This document shows positions 19,901 to 27,995 of a stretch of 64,000 bases of DNA, piece after piece; the stretch's first letter is position 1, and every line of letters begins with the position of its first letter. Position numbers and translations under genes: made by a program. The DNA is from Planctomycetia bacterium (GTDB lineage: Bacteria > Planctomycetota > Planctomycetia > Gemmatales > HRBIN36): assembly GCA_016795155.1 (NCBI GenBank), contig JAEUIE010000016.1:18702-82701 (forward strand). Reading direction: 5' to 3'. The notes below the pieces were generated by a model, which saw nothing but the letters and a program-made list of their open reading frames with translations, was not told the DNA's origin and made no database searches.

Positions 19901-20132
19901 CAGCTTGTTCGATCCGGCTTATACCGATTCAGCGACCGTAGCGGCTCGTAACAAGGCTCTCGATTTGTTGCAGTACGCTCAGTACAAGGGAGGCACCCAG
20001 CCAACGCCTTCCACGGCACTCGAGTCGTACAAGATTATCAATCAGCCAAACTATGCAGATCGTATCGAAGCGCTGCGTCAGGCTTTCAGCCGAAGTATGC
20101 AGGATGCCGTTACAGTAACGATCATCCGCTAG
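16941..20132 (+). CDS. TadG-like VWA-domain protein with a polyproline block
   Basis: About 1063 residues from ATG 16941 (AGGA seven bases upstream; an in-frame TTG at 16869 is less likely). The N-terminus has the TadG-type segment TRPGAIIVLATLTLVVIFTF followed by NQCQNAADAAAITGARSL, the family hallmark. A von Willebrand A fold starts near residue 175 with VMVVDFSHSM, a MIDAS-type D-x-S-x-S metal site. The domain is interrupted by a long insertion that includes 54 prolines in 57 codons. The C-terminal 400 residues (LIIYETDGVS, VTIHCIAFGS) resume VWA-like strands. It is probably exported and membrane anchored, with the proline rod separating two halves. A terminator follows the stop. Confidence 0.85.
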   Translation: MTLSHQFWHRNLRTRPGAIIVLATLTLVVIFTFVALAIDLSMKALARNQCQNAADAAAITGARSLTGDPSTGYNLANVLPNSQAAAGNNYILGQAINPSTQVSITPGHYYYNQATASFVASTDPGAPAINITPLPPNTLVKADVTHNAPSYFSRILGYTSMNTQATATAIHRPRDIVMVVDFSHSMAFDSLMATPLANTSNTIDRTNTQSGTTENPTMGHYSHATRFPLRGTTPFQHITGEIVGVNNLFAEGPGGDPPVVEDFYQDAAPFGNTTKAFNKNDTPGGATYLRNASNNFYIARNVNEVVNRAVGSTSTTVAAPFDNMDPASSTAGYGVNFKSYIEGPGYWGKTFFIWPPDPRGSTIPNDISASNDAKDWRQRFFIEDDAGEVAAPPPPPPPPPPPPPPPPAGPPPPPPPPPPPPPPPPPPGPPPPPPPPPPPPPPPPPPPPGGTDMALQSVTVTSRPLRNNALLWYARTNWNTTPSPGTYYQAPQTLGTGTTGIGTPVAPHTVVRFNPTREHNVQNMSGATTQSLIAYNNSSYLGAGTRRYCMRINYDAILYWLKNMDGNSGANPFPSVMRAGGILFYDAIPDTITSPRGNMPTTTQAQRNERFWKEYIDYVLGFYENNSSNGHPFLGGGTRSWNNQAMRKSGYGWDIGIDETAATGTNQFPMANNSNQCVINVRPVGSDARYMNYRDSPMRPKTRYWFGPLTMLDFIENYNFNSYTNTAGQTGSRFWLPGTAHQAPMWQLKVGVQTVIGDVRNNHPNDYLAVVGFSVPAYNNGPSGGSSTTQPGYFNQVLSPLSPLFNNNYKRMVNSIWFPRKVINSTPYTEIHPFDAAGMNTIPRAIRGTCSPMAFALAYNQFSGETTMKNYNPVPAPDYEAGGNGRNGAQRLIIYETDGVSSATSFLLGTETDSSHLVRNQHRSYFKVRWRDSGGSPEYPDGVYGPVDDAVTQTKTMCDIITSKTTDAVPGFATNTKPVTIHCIAFGSLFDPAYTDSATVAARNKALDLLQYAQYKGGTQPTPSTALESYKIINQPNYADRIEALRQAFSRSMQDAVTVTIIR
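18114..18284 (+). repeat. Polyproline-encoding low-complexity tract
   Basis: Fifty-seven codons encode three proline runs (16, 18 and 20 residues) separated by Ala-Gly and by a single Gly, using a mixture of CCA, CCT, CCG and CCC. The codon mixture argues for selection on the peptide rather than simple triplet slippage. Translation would need elongation factor P. Confidence 0.95.
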
Positions 20133-20160
20133 ACTTCTGGCTGAAAAACATGCTAAGGTT

Positions 20161-20190
20161 AAGAGGATGGTAAACAGCCATCCTCTTTTC
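20161..20190 (+). terminator. Intrinsic terminator after the TadG-like gene
   Basis: A perfect 10-base stem (AAGAGGATGG / CCATCCTCTT) with a 7-base loop, followed by TTC and a T-containing stretch, 29 bases after the stop codon. Confidence 0.85.
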
Positions 20191-20239
20191 ATTCCGCACC
20201 GAGCAACTCGGTTGCATTTCGTGCCCAGGAAATGCTCTC

Positions 20240-21007
20240 GTGAAGGACTCTGTCTGTACCTTTGAACTGCAGCAAGCTGGCAAGACCTATCGTCGCTGGA
20301 TAGGCCAACCGAGGCAGTTGGAAGCATTATCCAATGCAACACTGCAGGTGAACCAGGGTGAAGTTTTTGCGCTGGTTGGTCCCAATCGAGCAGGCAAAAC
20401 AACTCTTGTCAAACTGCTGCTCAGCCTTTGTAAGCCTACTTCAGGTTCGGTTGTGCGCTGGGGTGTTCCTTCGTCAGATCGTACGACACTCTCGCGAATT
20501 GGTTATGTCCATGAGAACCAGGCATTCCCGCGCTATCTCTCTGCCAGTTCATTGTTGCAGTATTATGGCACACTGACGTATTTGACTGAGGATGTACTCG
20601 AAAAGCGTATTCCGCAATTGTTGCAGCAGGTAGGCCTGGCTCGGCGCAGCCAGGAACCCATTCGTGCCTTCAGCAAAGGTATGGTGCAGCGTCTGGCATT
20701 AGCTCAGGCGCTCCTCAACGATCCTGATCTTCTGGTACTGGATGAACCAACAGAAGGACTGGATCAGGATGGGAGACAAATGGTGCACGATGTGGTGCTG
20801 GAAATGAAGCAGCGAGGTAAAACAATACTTCTGGTGTCGCATGTACTTCACGATATTGAACAGCTATGCGACCGGCTGGGCGTTCTGATCAATGGACGGT
20901 TTGCCTACCTGGGTACCATGAAGGACTTCCGGAAAGATCCGACAAATGGTATGGACCGTACCCTTGCAGAAGCCTTGAAACCTCTATATGCGCAACAACA
21001 ATTATGA
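20240..21007 (+). CDS. ABC transporter ATP-binding protein
   Basis: A 255-residue nucleotide-binding domain. The Walker A loop is GPNRAGKTT (residues about 48-56), with Arg where nearly all relatives have Gly, but the essential GKT is kept. The ABC signature is FSKGMVQRLALAQALL, and Walker B is LLVLDEPTEGLD with the catalytic glutamate; the H-loop is LLVSHVLHD. It would hydrolyse ATP to drive the membrane protein encoded 11 bases downstream. The pattern resembles ABC-2/CcmA-type exporters. A GTG start at 20240 is chosen because no in-frame ATG exists upstream. Substrate unknown. Confidence 0.93.
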   Translation: MKDSVCTFELQQAGKTYRRWIGQPRQLEALSNATLQVNQGEVFALVGPNRAGKTTLVKLLLSLCKPTSGSVVRWGVPSSDRTTLSRIGYVHENQAFPRYLSASSLLQYYGTLTYLTEDVLEKRIPQLLQQVGLARRSQEPIRAFSKGMVQRLALAQALLNDPDLLVLDEPTEGLDQDGRQMVHDVVLEMKQRGKTILLVSHVLHDIEQLCDRLGVLINGRFAYLGTMKDFRKDPTNGMDRTLAEALKPLYAQQQL

Positions 21008-21018
21008 TCTGAGAAACC

Positions 21019-22131
21019 ATGTACGAAGCAGTTCAACAGAATGAATTTTCACCGCAAGCCTGGCGTGCCTTTACTGCTTTGATTGCGGATACTTATCGCC
21101 AGGCACATGCGTCGGCAGTTCTCTGGATCATGCTGACGGTCACGCTGGTCGGATTTCTACTTTGCCTGAGTGTCAGCATGGAAGGGTTTATGACACTAGG
21201 TCCCAAAGAAGAAGCACCTGAATTTCTTCCACCCGATGCCCCGGCGCTCTATATGGTGAACGATGTTGTGATGTATCTTGGTGGGATAGGCTCACTATTC
21301 CCGGCACTGGGTCAGTCGCACATGCGAGATACCTTCTTTCGTCGGGAAGCAACCCGTACGGGTGTCATTCGTGCTGAAGGAAAGCTGTATCTGGGTTTCG
21401 GCATGATCGAAGTAGCACGCACCCGCCAAGCGAGCGATGCGGTCCGTTTTCTGGAGGTGTTGCTGGCTACCACCATGGCAGGCATGGTCGGAATGGTGCT
21501 GGCTATTATCTGGACTGCAGGTTTCCTGCCAACTTTTTTGGAGCCTGGTGCAGCTTCAGTGCTACTGGTCAAACCGGTGCCACGCTGGCAACTGCTGATC
21601 GGAAAATATCTGGGAGTGGTGATTTTCGTTGGTGTTCAGGTATCGCTCTTTGTTCTTCTGACATGGCTGGCTCTGGGTTGGCGTACTGGAGTCTGGGATT
21701 TTCCTTATCTTTTCACTGTTCCAGTCATGACATTGCAGTTTGCCATTTTTTACAGCTTCTCAGTGATGCTTGCAGTTATTACTCGTAACACCGTAGCCTG
21801 TGCGTTTGGCACGCTGCTGTTTTTTGCAGCATGCATAGTCATGAACACCGCCCGCCATTCACTGGTCATTCATGCCGGCGAACCGGGATACCTGGCTCAT
21901 GTTCCTTTGATGGTGGAAGCTGGTTATTGGTTTTTACCCAAGCCAGTTGACCTGGTCATTCTATTGTCAAGCTCTCTCGATGCTGCCAACTACTTCCAGC
22001 AGATGTTTGAGTACCATGCACTGCATCAACGCGCAGGATTCTCAGCAACGATGTCGATCCTGGCATCCTGCCTGTTTATGGTTGCCAGTCTGTGGATTGG
22101 TGCTGTACAGTTCAATGATGTAGATTATTAA
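21019..22131 (+). CDS. ABC transporter permease
   Basis: A 370-residue membrane protein with a first helix at about residues 34-54, a large external segment (60-150) and then five or more hydrophobic segments (for example TTMAGMVGMVLAIIWTAGFL and YLGVVIFVGVQVSLFVLLTWL). The arrangement fits ABC-2-type permeases in which the first loop is expanded. The phrase LLVKPVPRWQLLIGKYLGV matches the coupling-region motif of that class (K-P-x-x-R-x-x-x-x-x-x-K). It is 11 bases downstream of the ATPase gene and surely its partner. The substrate cannot be told from sequence. Confidence 0.88.
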   Translation: MYEAVQQNEFSPQAWRAFTALIADTYRQAHASAVLWIMLTVTLVGFLLCLSVSMEGFMTLGPKEEAPEFLPPDAPALYMVNDVVMYLGGIGSLFPALGQSHMRDTFFRREATRTGVIRAEGKLYLGFGMIEVARTRQASDAVRFLEVLLATTMAGMVGMVLAIIWTAGFLPTFLEPGAASVLLVKPVPRWQLLIGKYLGVVIFVGVQVSLFVLLTWLALGWRTGVWDFPYLFTVPVMTLQFAIFYSFSVMLAVITRNTVACAFGTLLFFAACIVMNTARHSLVIHAGEPGYLAHVPLMVEAGYWFLPKPVDLVILLSSSLDAANYFQQMFEYHALHQRAGFSATMSILASCLFMVASLWIGAVQFNDVDY

Positions 22132-22175
22132 GGAGACGGTACAAAGCTGTTGGTGAAACTTCTTTGGACCATGCC

Positions 22176-23399
22176 ATGCCCCGAGTAAAACACAAGGCGA
22201 ATTTTCAGCAATCAGCCATGCCAGTCATGCCGGAGAAATCCCAGTTGGCAACTGCGCAGACAGAAAAGTCTACGTCCTCCCCCGTTCGACCGAGCGCCCA
22301 TCTTTATTTTGTCAATGCACCTGTCGATTTCCTGGTGATAGGACTTGCATCAATCATCATGTACGTGGCGATGGTGCTGCTTTATCAAGGGCAGTCAGTT
22401 GTCTGGGCTGGGCAGTTAGCCTTTGCCATGCAGATTGTGATCAATCATCCACATTTTGCTGCAACCAATTATCGTCTGTATCACAACAAGGAAAACATTA
22501 TGCAGTATCCGATAACTGCACTGGTGATTCCCTGGCTGGTGCTGGCAGCCATGATAGGTTCATTTCTTTCTCCAACATTTATTGCCGTTATTTTCTTCAA
22601 GATATTTCTGTTCTGGTCGCCTTACCATTTCAGTGGCCAGACGTTGGGCATCACTTTGATATATGCTCGACGGGCTGGCTTCTTCGTGGGCAAATGGGAA
22701 CGGTTTACCCTCTCGAACCTGATCTATTCTTCATTCCTGTTTATGACGGCACGAGGCGACATGATAACTGCAGCTTCGGATCTGGTATTGCCTGTGCAGT
22801 ATGATGTGGAACAATACCGCCTCGGTTTGCCCGACTGGGTGCCCAATGTGATATTGGTCTGGATGATAGTGAATGGCTTGGGCTTTATTACACTGGTAAT
22901 CAAATGGTGCAAGGAACAGGGCCGCATGATCCCAGCCATTGTGCTGCTGCCCGTTTTCACGCAACTCATCTGGTTCATCCCCGGTTCGTTTTGCCCATCA
23001 TTTTATCTGTTCGTCCCGATGTTTCACAGTCTGCAGTACCTGCTGATTGCATGGTCGTTACAGCTAAAGGAAAAGATGGATGTGGAGAAAATTACTCCAT
23101 CAGTTGGTTATGTCGTCAAAGAATCGTTGCGCTGGGGAGGCATCAACCTGCTTCTCGGTTCCATTCTGTTTTGGGGTATACCCCAAGCCATGTACTTCAT
23201 CTTCAAAAACGAGTTTGAGCTGAACTATAGTTATCTTTTTGTGCTGGGAATTATCGTTGCCGGTGTACAAGTACATCATTTCTTTGTCGATGGGGTTATC
23301 TGGAAACTGAAGAAGAAAACGGTGGCTTCTCCATTGATGGTAAACCTGGATGACTTGATTCATCCACCCGCTGTCATGCAGCCTGCCAGGGGAGTTTGA
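22176..23399 (+). CDS. Polytopic membrane protein with conserved-looking histidines, unknown function
   Basis: About 407 residues with roughly nine hydrophobic segments and a soluble N-terminal 45 residues. Histidines occur in or next to helices in patterns such as IINHPHFAATNYRLYH (near 95), FWSPYHFSGQTLGI (near 150), MFHSLQYLLI (near 285) and VHHFFVDGVIWKLKK (near 360). Such spacing recalls membrane di-iron or Brp/Blh-like oxygenases, but I cannot place it in a family. The ATG at 22176 is chosen over the TTG at 22164. It follows the ABC permease by about 45 bases and overlaps the cyclophilin gene by one base (TGATG), so it is likely in the same transcript. Confidence 0.75.
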   Translation: MPRVKHKANFQQSAMPVMPEKSQLATAQTEKSTSSPVRPSAHLYFVNAPVDFLVIGLASIIMYVAMVLLYQGQSVVWAGQLAFAMQIVINHPHFAATNYRLYHNKENIMQYPITALVIPWLVLAAMIGSFLSPTFIAVIFFKIFLFWSPYHFSGQTLGITLIYARRAGFFVGKWERFTLSNLIYSSFLFMTARGDMITAASDLVLPVQYDVEQYRLGLPDWVPNVILVWMIVNGLGFITLVIKWCKEQGRMIPAIVLLPVFTQLIWFIPGSFCPSFYLFVPMFHSLQYLLIAWSLQLKEKMDVEKITPSVGYVVKESLRWGGINLLLGSILFWGIPQAMYFIFKNEFELNYSYLFVLGIIVAGVQVHHFFVDGVIWKLKKKTVASPLMVNLDDLIHPPAVMQPARGV

Positions 23400-24337
23400 T
23401 GCTACACTTCGCCCTGCTTTGGCTATTCGTGGGATTGCAGGGAATACCCGCACCGGAGGGTGTCAAGGTAGCCGAGGAACGACTGGTTTTGAAAACACCA
23501 GCCGGGGTGATTGTTATTGCGTTGTACCCGGAGGTAGCACCTCAATCGGTTGCTCAGATGCTGAAATTGGCACGCGAGGGTATTTTTGATGGAATCTGCA
23601 TACCACGCATTGCTCCCGGGTTTCTGCTCCAGTTCAGTGCAGCAGAACTGGATCGCCAGCCAGTTCTGCCTGCAAGCCTGAGAACACTGATCAGGCCGTT
23701 GCCTGCAGAGTTCAGCAAGCTCAAACATGTGCGAGGAATGGTCAATCTTGGACGGCTCGACGGAGATGTGAACAGCGCTACTACTTCGTTCTGTATTCTT
23801 CTGGGTGATGCACCTCACCTGGATGGAAAGTACACCATTTTTGGACATGTCGAGTATGGCATGGATGTCGTGGAGGAGATTCTGAATGCTCCACGCGATG
23901 GTACGCATCCTCTCGAACGAATCGACATCGATAAAGTGGAGGTGCTGACGGGTAGCGATCTGCGGAATTATCCACCACCTCGTGTTAAAGCTGTATTCAG
24001 TTCGAAGGCGCAAAGTACAGCCCCGCTGAGCGCTGAGCAGGTTGCACGTGGTGCCATGGAAAGGCAGGGGCTATTAACCATTGGTATTTTTCTGATGATC
24101 GTCTGTTCACTGATCAATGTCTTTGTTCCAAAACTGCGCCCCGGACAAATGCAGACACTGAACCTGACGATCGTATTGATTGGAGCTTTTTTAGTTGTTG
24201 CCCTCCTTCAGCCACTCAGTCTTGATTTGTTTCATACACCGGGTGGAACCAAGCTTGGCCATGGAGTAGCCATCGTCATCTTTTTCGGTTTACTGGGAGT
24301 GTTCCGGCTGATGAGTCGTTTTGAAAGTGCATCCTGA
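23399..24337 (+). CDS. Membrane-tethered cyclophilin-type peptidyl-prolyl isomerase
   Basis: About 312 residues. A signal peptide (LHFALLWLFVGLQGIPA) precedes a cyclophilin domain at roughly 25-190. Its active-site region reads FDGICIPRIAPGFLLQF (the catalytic arginine kept, the histidine before it replaced by proline). TSFCILLGDAPHLDGKYTIFGHV is the conserved second half. Three hydrophobic segments follow (about 220-245, 250-270 and 280-305), an unusual C-terminal membrane tail. The enzyme would isomerise Xaa-Pro bonds in exported proteins at the membrane. The start overlaps the previous stop and the next gene starts one base after its own stop, indicating tight translational coupling. Confidence 0.88.
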   Translation: MLHFALLWLFVGLQGIPAPEGVKVAEERLVLKTPAGVIVIALYPEVAPQSVAQMLKLAREGIFDGICIPRIAPGFLLQFSAAELDRQPVLPASLRTLIRPLPAEFSKLKHVRGMVNLGRLDGDVNSATTSFCILLGDAPHLDGKYTIFGHVEYGMDVVEEILNAPRDGTHPLERIDIDKVEVLTGSDLRNYPPPRVKAVFSSKAQSTAPLSAEQVARGAMERQGLLTIGIFLMIVCSLINVFVPKLRPGQMQTLNLTIVLIGAFLVVALLQPLSLDLFHTPGGTKLGHGVAIVIFFGLLGVFRLMSRFESAS

Positions 24338-24338
24338 T

Positions 24339-25124
24339 ATGAAACCCTGGGCTTATCTGGCATTATTGGTGTTGCCTTGCATGCTTCTGCCAGGAGGCAA
24401 GTCTGGGCCAGTTTCTTTCCAGGCTGGATTGTCACAATCATCTTGGAATCACGAGTTGCTCACGAGAAGCACCGTGCTCATCTGGTCGCAAAGGCCAACG
24501 GGAATCACGCTAACAACTGGTGTGGTACTTGATAAGGAACGGAAACTGGTACTGGCCACTCGACATGCCTTGGAGAAACTTGATCACACAGGTAATCCAG
24601 ATGGATTAATTAATTCTATTTACGTTTTGTGGCCAGAACTTGATCAGGAAGGAAAGCTGATACGTACCAGTGATCATTATTTTCAACTGATGCGATCGGG
24701 GAAATTACCGACGGCCAAATTGATCAAGGAAGACCCTTCGCGTGATCTTGTCATCCTGCAGGCAGGTACTGAATCTCCAGGATACATAAAAAACGTTTCA
24801 ATTCACCAACAGTCAATTTCACCAGGAACCAGTCTGGCTGGAATGGCACAACCCTTTACACGTGGTCAACTTTGGCATCCATTTACGGTTAGTATGCAGG
24901 AATTAACTCATCGTCGTCTGTCGTATGCCTCGCAGGGTAATCGCGTAGCACTCTACCTGGCAGCAGTGGATGATGTGATTGAATTCGGCTACAGTGGCTC
25001 ACCCATGGTGATGACTTCGAATGGTCAATTGGCAGGTATTCTGCTGGCAGCCCAGTTGGATAGGCCAGGAACACTGGTTCTCATCACCAGCCAGGAAATA
25101 ATGCAGTTGTTGCCTATAGAATAA
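24339..25124 (+). CDS. Secreted trypsin-like serine protease (S1 family)
   Basis: About 261 residues, with a signal peptide beginning MKPWAYLALLVLPCMLLPGG. The trypsin-fold triad is visible as LVLATRHAL (His), RDLVILQAG (Asp) and GYSGSPMVM (Ser in G-x-S-G). No PDZ domain follows, in contrast to the next gene. ATG 24339 is taken, one base past the stop of the cyclophilin gene. The product probably acts in the periplasm in protein quality control together with its neighbours. The specificity is unknown, and the sequence is divergent enough that activity is not certain. Confidence 0.75.
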   Translation: MKPWAYLALLVLPCMLLPGGKSGPVSFQAGLSQSSWNHELLTRSTVLIWSQRPTGITLTTGVVLDKERKLVLATRHALEKLDHTGNPDGLINSIYVLWPELDQEGKLIRTSDHYFQLMRSGKLPTAKLIKEDPSRDLVILQAGTESPGYIKNVSIHQQSISPGTSLAGMAQPFTRGQLWHPFTVSMQELTHRRLSYASQGNRVALYLAAVDDVIEFGYSGSPMVMTSNGQLAGILLAAQLDRPGTLVLITSQEIMQLLPIE

Positions 25125-25175
25125 TGTTATTCACATTCAGTCGATCATCTTGAACTGCTCAAGAGGGAGAATCTC

Positions 25176-26288
25176 ATGCGCATTCGAAGATATGTGCAGT
25201 GCTTGTTTATGGTTCTGATCAGTGTTGCAGGCACTGTATTGATATTACATGGTCCTCAATGGATAGCTCCTGCGGCAGCCCAGCAGTCTGGTTTGGGAGT
25301 TGATACCACGGAGTTATCGCCGGAAGAGGCTAACAATGTCCGTATTTATCAGCAGTCCAATCGTGGCGTAGTCAATATTACGACCCGCAGTGTGCAACAG
25401 GATGATATATTCATGATGTCGATGCCTCGTGAAGGCTCCGGTTCCGGTGCTGTGCTTGATAAACAGGGGCATATTGTCACCAACTTCCATGTCATTGAAG
25501 AAGCCCGCCAGATTGTTGTGAATCTGTACGATGGCAGCTCTTATCGAGCTGAACTGGTAGGTGTTGATCCTAATAATGAGCTGGCTGTGCTGAAGATTAG
25601 TGCACCGGAAGCTAAGTTATATCCCATTCCCTGGGGTGATTCATCAAAGATGCTGGTTGGGATGCGCGTCTATGCACTAGGAAATCCCTTTGGTCTGGAA
25701 CGTACGCTGACATTAGGAATCGTCAGTAGTTTGAATCGCACGTTGAAAACTGATACTCGACGCACTATTCGAGGCGTTATTCAGACCGATGCAGCCATCA
25801 ATCCAGGCAATTCTGGTGGGCCGCTTCTCAATCGCAAGGGCGAAATCATTGGCATCAATACAGCGATTGTGACACGATCAGGGCAGAGTGCCGGTATTGG
25901 ACTAGCTATTCCTTCCAATAATGCCCAGCGAATTGTTGCTGACCTCATCAAGCATGGACGTATTCAGCGGGCAGATCTGGGGATCAATGCTGTCTATGAG
26001 ACTGAACGCGGCTTACTGATTGCACAACTGAATCCGAACGGTGCTGCTGCTCAAGCTGGACTACGCGGTCCGCAGGAACGGATCGAACGTCGCAATGGAC
26101 TGATACTTCGAGGAATAGATCGTTCCAAAGCGGATTTCATCATCAAAATTGATGGTCGTAAAGTTCGCACCTTGGACGATCTGCTTTCCTATGTTGAAAC
26201 TAAGAAAGCAGGAGACACTGTGCAGCTTTCTATCATTCGCGATGGGCAGCCTGAAGAAATACCAGTGCAGTTGGAATGGAACAACTGA
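25176..26288 (+). CDS. HtrA/DegP-type serine protease with one PDZ domain
   Basis: A 370-residue exported protease with signal peptide ending PAAAQQ. The protease domain has His105 in TNFHV and Ser213 in GNSGGPLL. The position of the usual aspartate is Glu135 (NNELAVLKI), an unexpected but conservative change. One PDZ domain fills about 265-365 (GRKVRTLDDLLSYVETKKAGD). HtrA proteins degrade or refold damaged envelope proteins as trimers or cages. AGAGGGAG lies upstream of ATG 25176. The gene follows the smaller trypsin-like protease by 51 bases and lies convergent with nadB, 13 bases away. Confidence 0.93.
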   Translation: MRIRRYVQCLFMVLISVAGTVLILHGPQWIAPAAAQQSGLGVDTTELSPEEANNVRIYQQSNRGVVNITTRSVQQDDIFMMSMPREGSGSGAVLDKQGHIVTNFHVIEEARQIVVNLYDGSSYRAELVGVDPNNELAVLKISAPEAKLYPIPWGDSSKMLVGMRVYALGNPFGLERTLTLGIVSSLNRTLKTDTRRTIRGVIQTDAAINPGNSGGPLLNRKGEIIGINTAIVTRSGQSAGIGLAIPSNNAQRIVADLIKHGRIQRADLGINAVYETERGLLIAQLNPNGAAAQAGLRGPQERIERRNGLILRGIDRSKADFIIKIDGRKVRTLDDLLSYVETKKAGDTVQLSIIRDGQPEEIPVQLEWNN

Positions 26289-26301
26289 TATCGATTGTTC
26301 T

Positions 26302-27900
26302 TTAGATTGAAATCAGGCGCTTACCGAAGTCTGCATCATTACGTTCCGGAAAATCGCTTCGGAAATGTACGCCGCGTGATTCCCGACGTGCCAGCATGGC
26401 ACCCAGCATTAAATGCGCTGTGGTGATCAGGTTCTGCAATTCCCAACCCGGCTGACTTTCAAACTCGTGCGTCAAAACATATCGGCCCCAGAATGAAAGA
26501 TCATCAATAGCAGATTGCAGACCTTCCTGGTCCCGTTCGATGCCAGCTTTTCTGCCCATCAGGCTTTGCAGCGAGTTTTTCAGATCGGTCAGATTCAATT
26601 CGGTAATGTCAGGAGCAAAATGGCTCTGCAAAGGCAGAGCACGGAGTGACTTATCCGAACGTTGCAGCTCTTTCGTCACACCTTCTGCACACCATTTGCC
26701 ATACACCAGTCCTTCCAGCAGGCTGTTGGACGCCAGCCGGTTGGCACCATGCAGGCCACTGCTGGTAACTTCACCGGCAGCCCATAGCCCAGGCAGGGAA
26801 GTCTTGCCTTCGAGATTAACCTGAACACCACCTACCATGTAATGGGCGCCAGGCCGTACAGGAATCTTGTCCTTGCTGAGCGATAATCCAAAGCTGGCAC
26901 ACACTTTTTCGATGCCAGGGAAGCGTTGCTTGACCAGTATTGGGCTTAAGTGCGATAAATCCAGGTAGACGCAAGCGTGATGCGTCTGTTCCATCTGATT
27001 GGCAATAGCCCGGCTGACCACATCACGAGGAGCAAGCTCAGCCCGTGGATCAACTTCGAGCATGAAGCGATGCCCGTTCTTGTCTACCAGGTGTGCTCCT
27101 TCTCCTCGTACCGCTTCGCTGATGAGATACCTGGCGGAACCTGCAACATAAAGCAGTGTGGGGTGAAACTGCATAAACTCCATATCCATCATGGTTGCGC
27201 CTGCACGATGTGCCAGGGCCATGCCATCTGCGGTGGCAACCGGTGGATTGGTGGTTTCACGGTAAACCTGTCCAGCTCCGCCACTTGCTAGGATGGTCTG
27301 CTTCGCCCAGACGATGCTGAGTCCAAAGTCAGGCCGATGCACCAATGCTCCAACGCATCGCCCTTCGTGTGTCAAAAGGTCAAGGGTGAATGCTTTTTCC
27401 CAGATGGTCAGGTGACTGGTACTCTTAGCCTTCTCAATGGCTGCCCGCATGATTTCCTGGCCCGTGGCATCACCCAGAGCATGTACTACCCGGCGATGAC
27501 TGTGCCCGCCTTCCAGGGTCAGCGCCAGTTTACCCGCTTCATCTTCATCGAAGACGGCTCCCCAGCGGATAAGTTCTGCCAGTTGTTCCGGAGCGGCTCG
27601 AATGACTGCTTCCACGACTGTGCGATCACAGATTCCTGCACCGGCTTTCAGCGTATCTTCCACATGATTTTCAAATCGGTCTTCCGGATCGACTACGCCT
27701 GCAATGCCACCCTGAGCATATCGGCTGTTGGATTCGGGAAGCATGTCCTTGCAGAGCACCATGACATCGTGCTCAGTAGGAATGGAGAGTGCTGCCCGCA
27801 GCCCGGCAATCCCTGAACCAATCACCAGGACATCGGTAAAGAAATGCGACAACCGCTTGGCATTGAAATTCACCAGGTAACGACGGGGTGGTACAGGCAT
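26302..27900 (-). CDS. nadB: L-aspartate oxidase
   Basis: A 532-residue flavoenzyme that oxidises L-aspartate to iminoaspartate, the first step of de novo NAD synthesis. The N-terminal dinucleotide-binding motif is [16 protein letters not shown]. Further signatures are [14 protein letters not shown] (residues about 58-71), [33 protein letters not shown], and the active-site region [19 protein letters not shown]. The fumarate-reductase-like C-terminal helical domain is complete. nadA and nadC are not in this window. It is divergent from the GHMP kinase with about 95 bases between the starts chosen here. Confidence 0.95.
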   Translation of the reverse strand: MPVPPRRYLVNFNAKRLSHFFTDVLVIGSGIAGLRAALSIPTEHDVMVLCKDMLPESNSRYAQGGIAGVVDPEDRFENHVEDTLKAGAGICDRTVVEAVIRAAPEQLAELIRWGAVFDEDEAGKLALTLEGGHSHRRVVHALGDATGQEIMRAAIEKAKSTSHLTIWEKAFTLDLLTHEGRCVGALVHRPDFGLSIVWAKQTILASGGAGQVYRETTNPPVATADGMALAHRAGATMMDMEFMQFHPTLLYVAGSARYLISEAVRGEGAHLVDKNGHRFMLEVDPRAELAPRDVVSRAIANQMEQTHHACVYLDLSHLSPILVKQRFPGIEKVCASFGLSLSKDKIPVRPGAHYMVGGVQVNLEGKTSLPGLWAAGEVTSSGLHGANRLASNSLLEGLVYGKWCAEGVTKELQRSDKSLRALPLQSHFAPDITELNLTDLKNSLQSLMGRKAGIERDQEGLQSAIDDLSFWGRYVLTHEFESQPGWELQNLITTAHLMLGAMLARRESRGVHFRSDFPERNDADFGKRLISI

Positions 27901-27995
27901 CTTCGTTTCTCATTCGGCAGGTTGCAATCATTCTACTGGCAGCTTGGCCTGTTTCAGCTTATTCTGATCACTGGTTCATTGTTTCCGGATCATGC

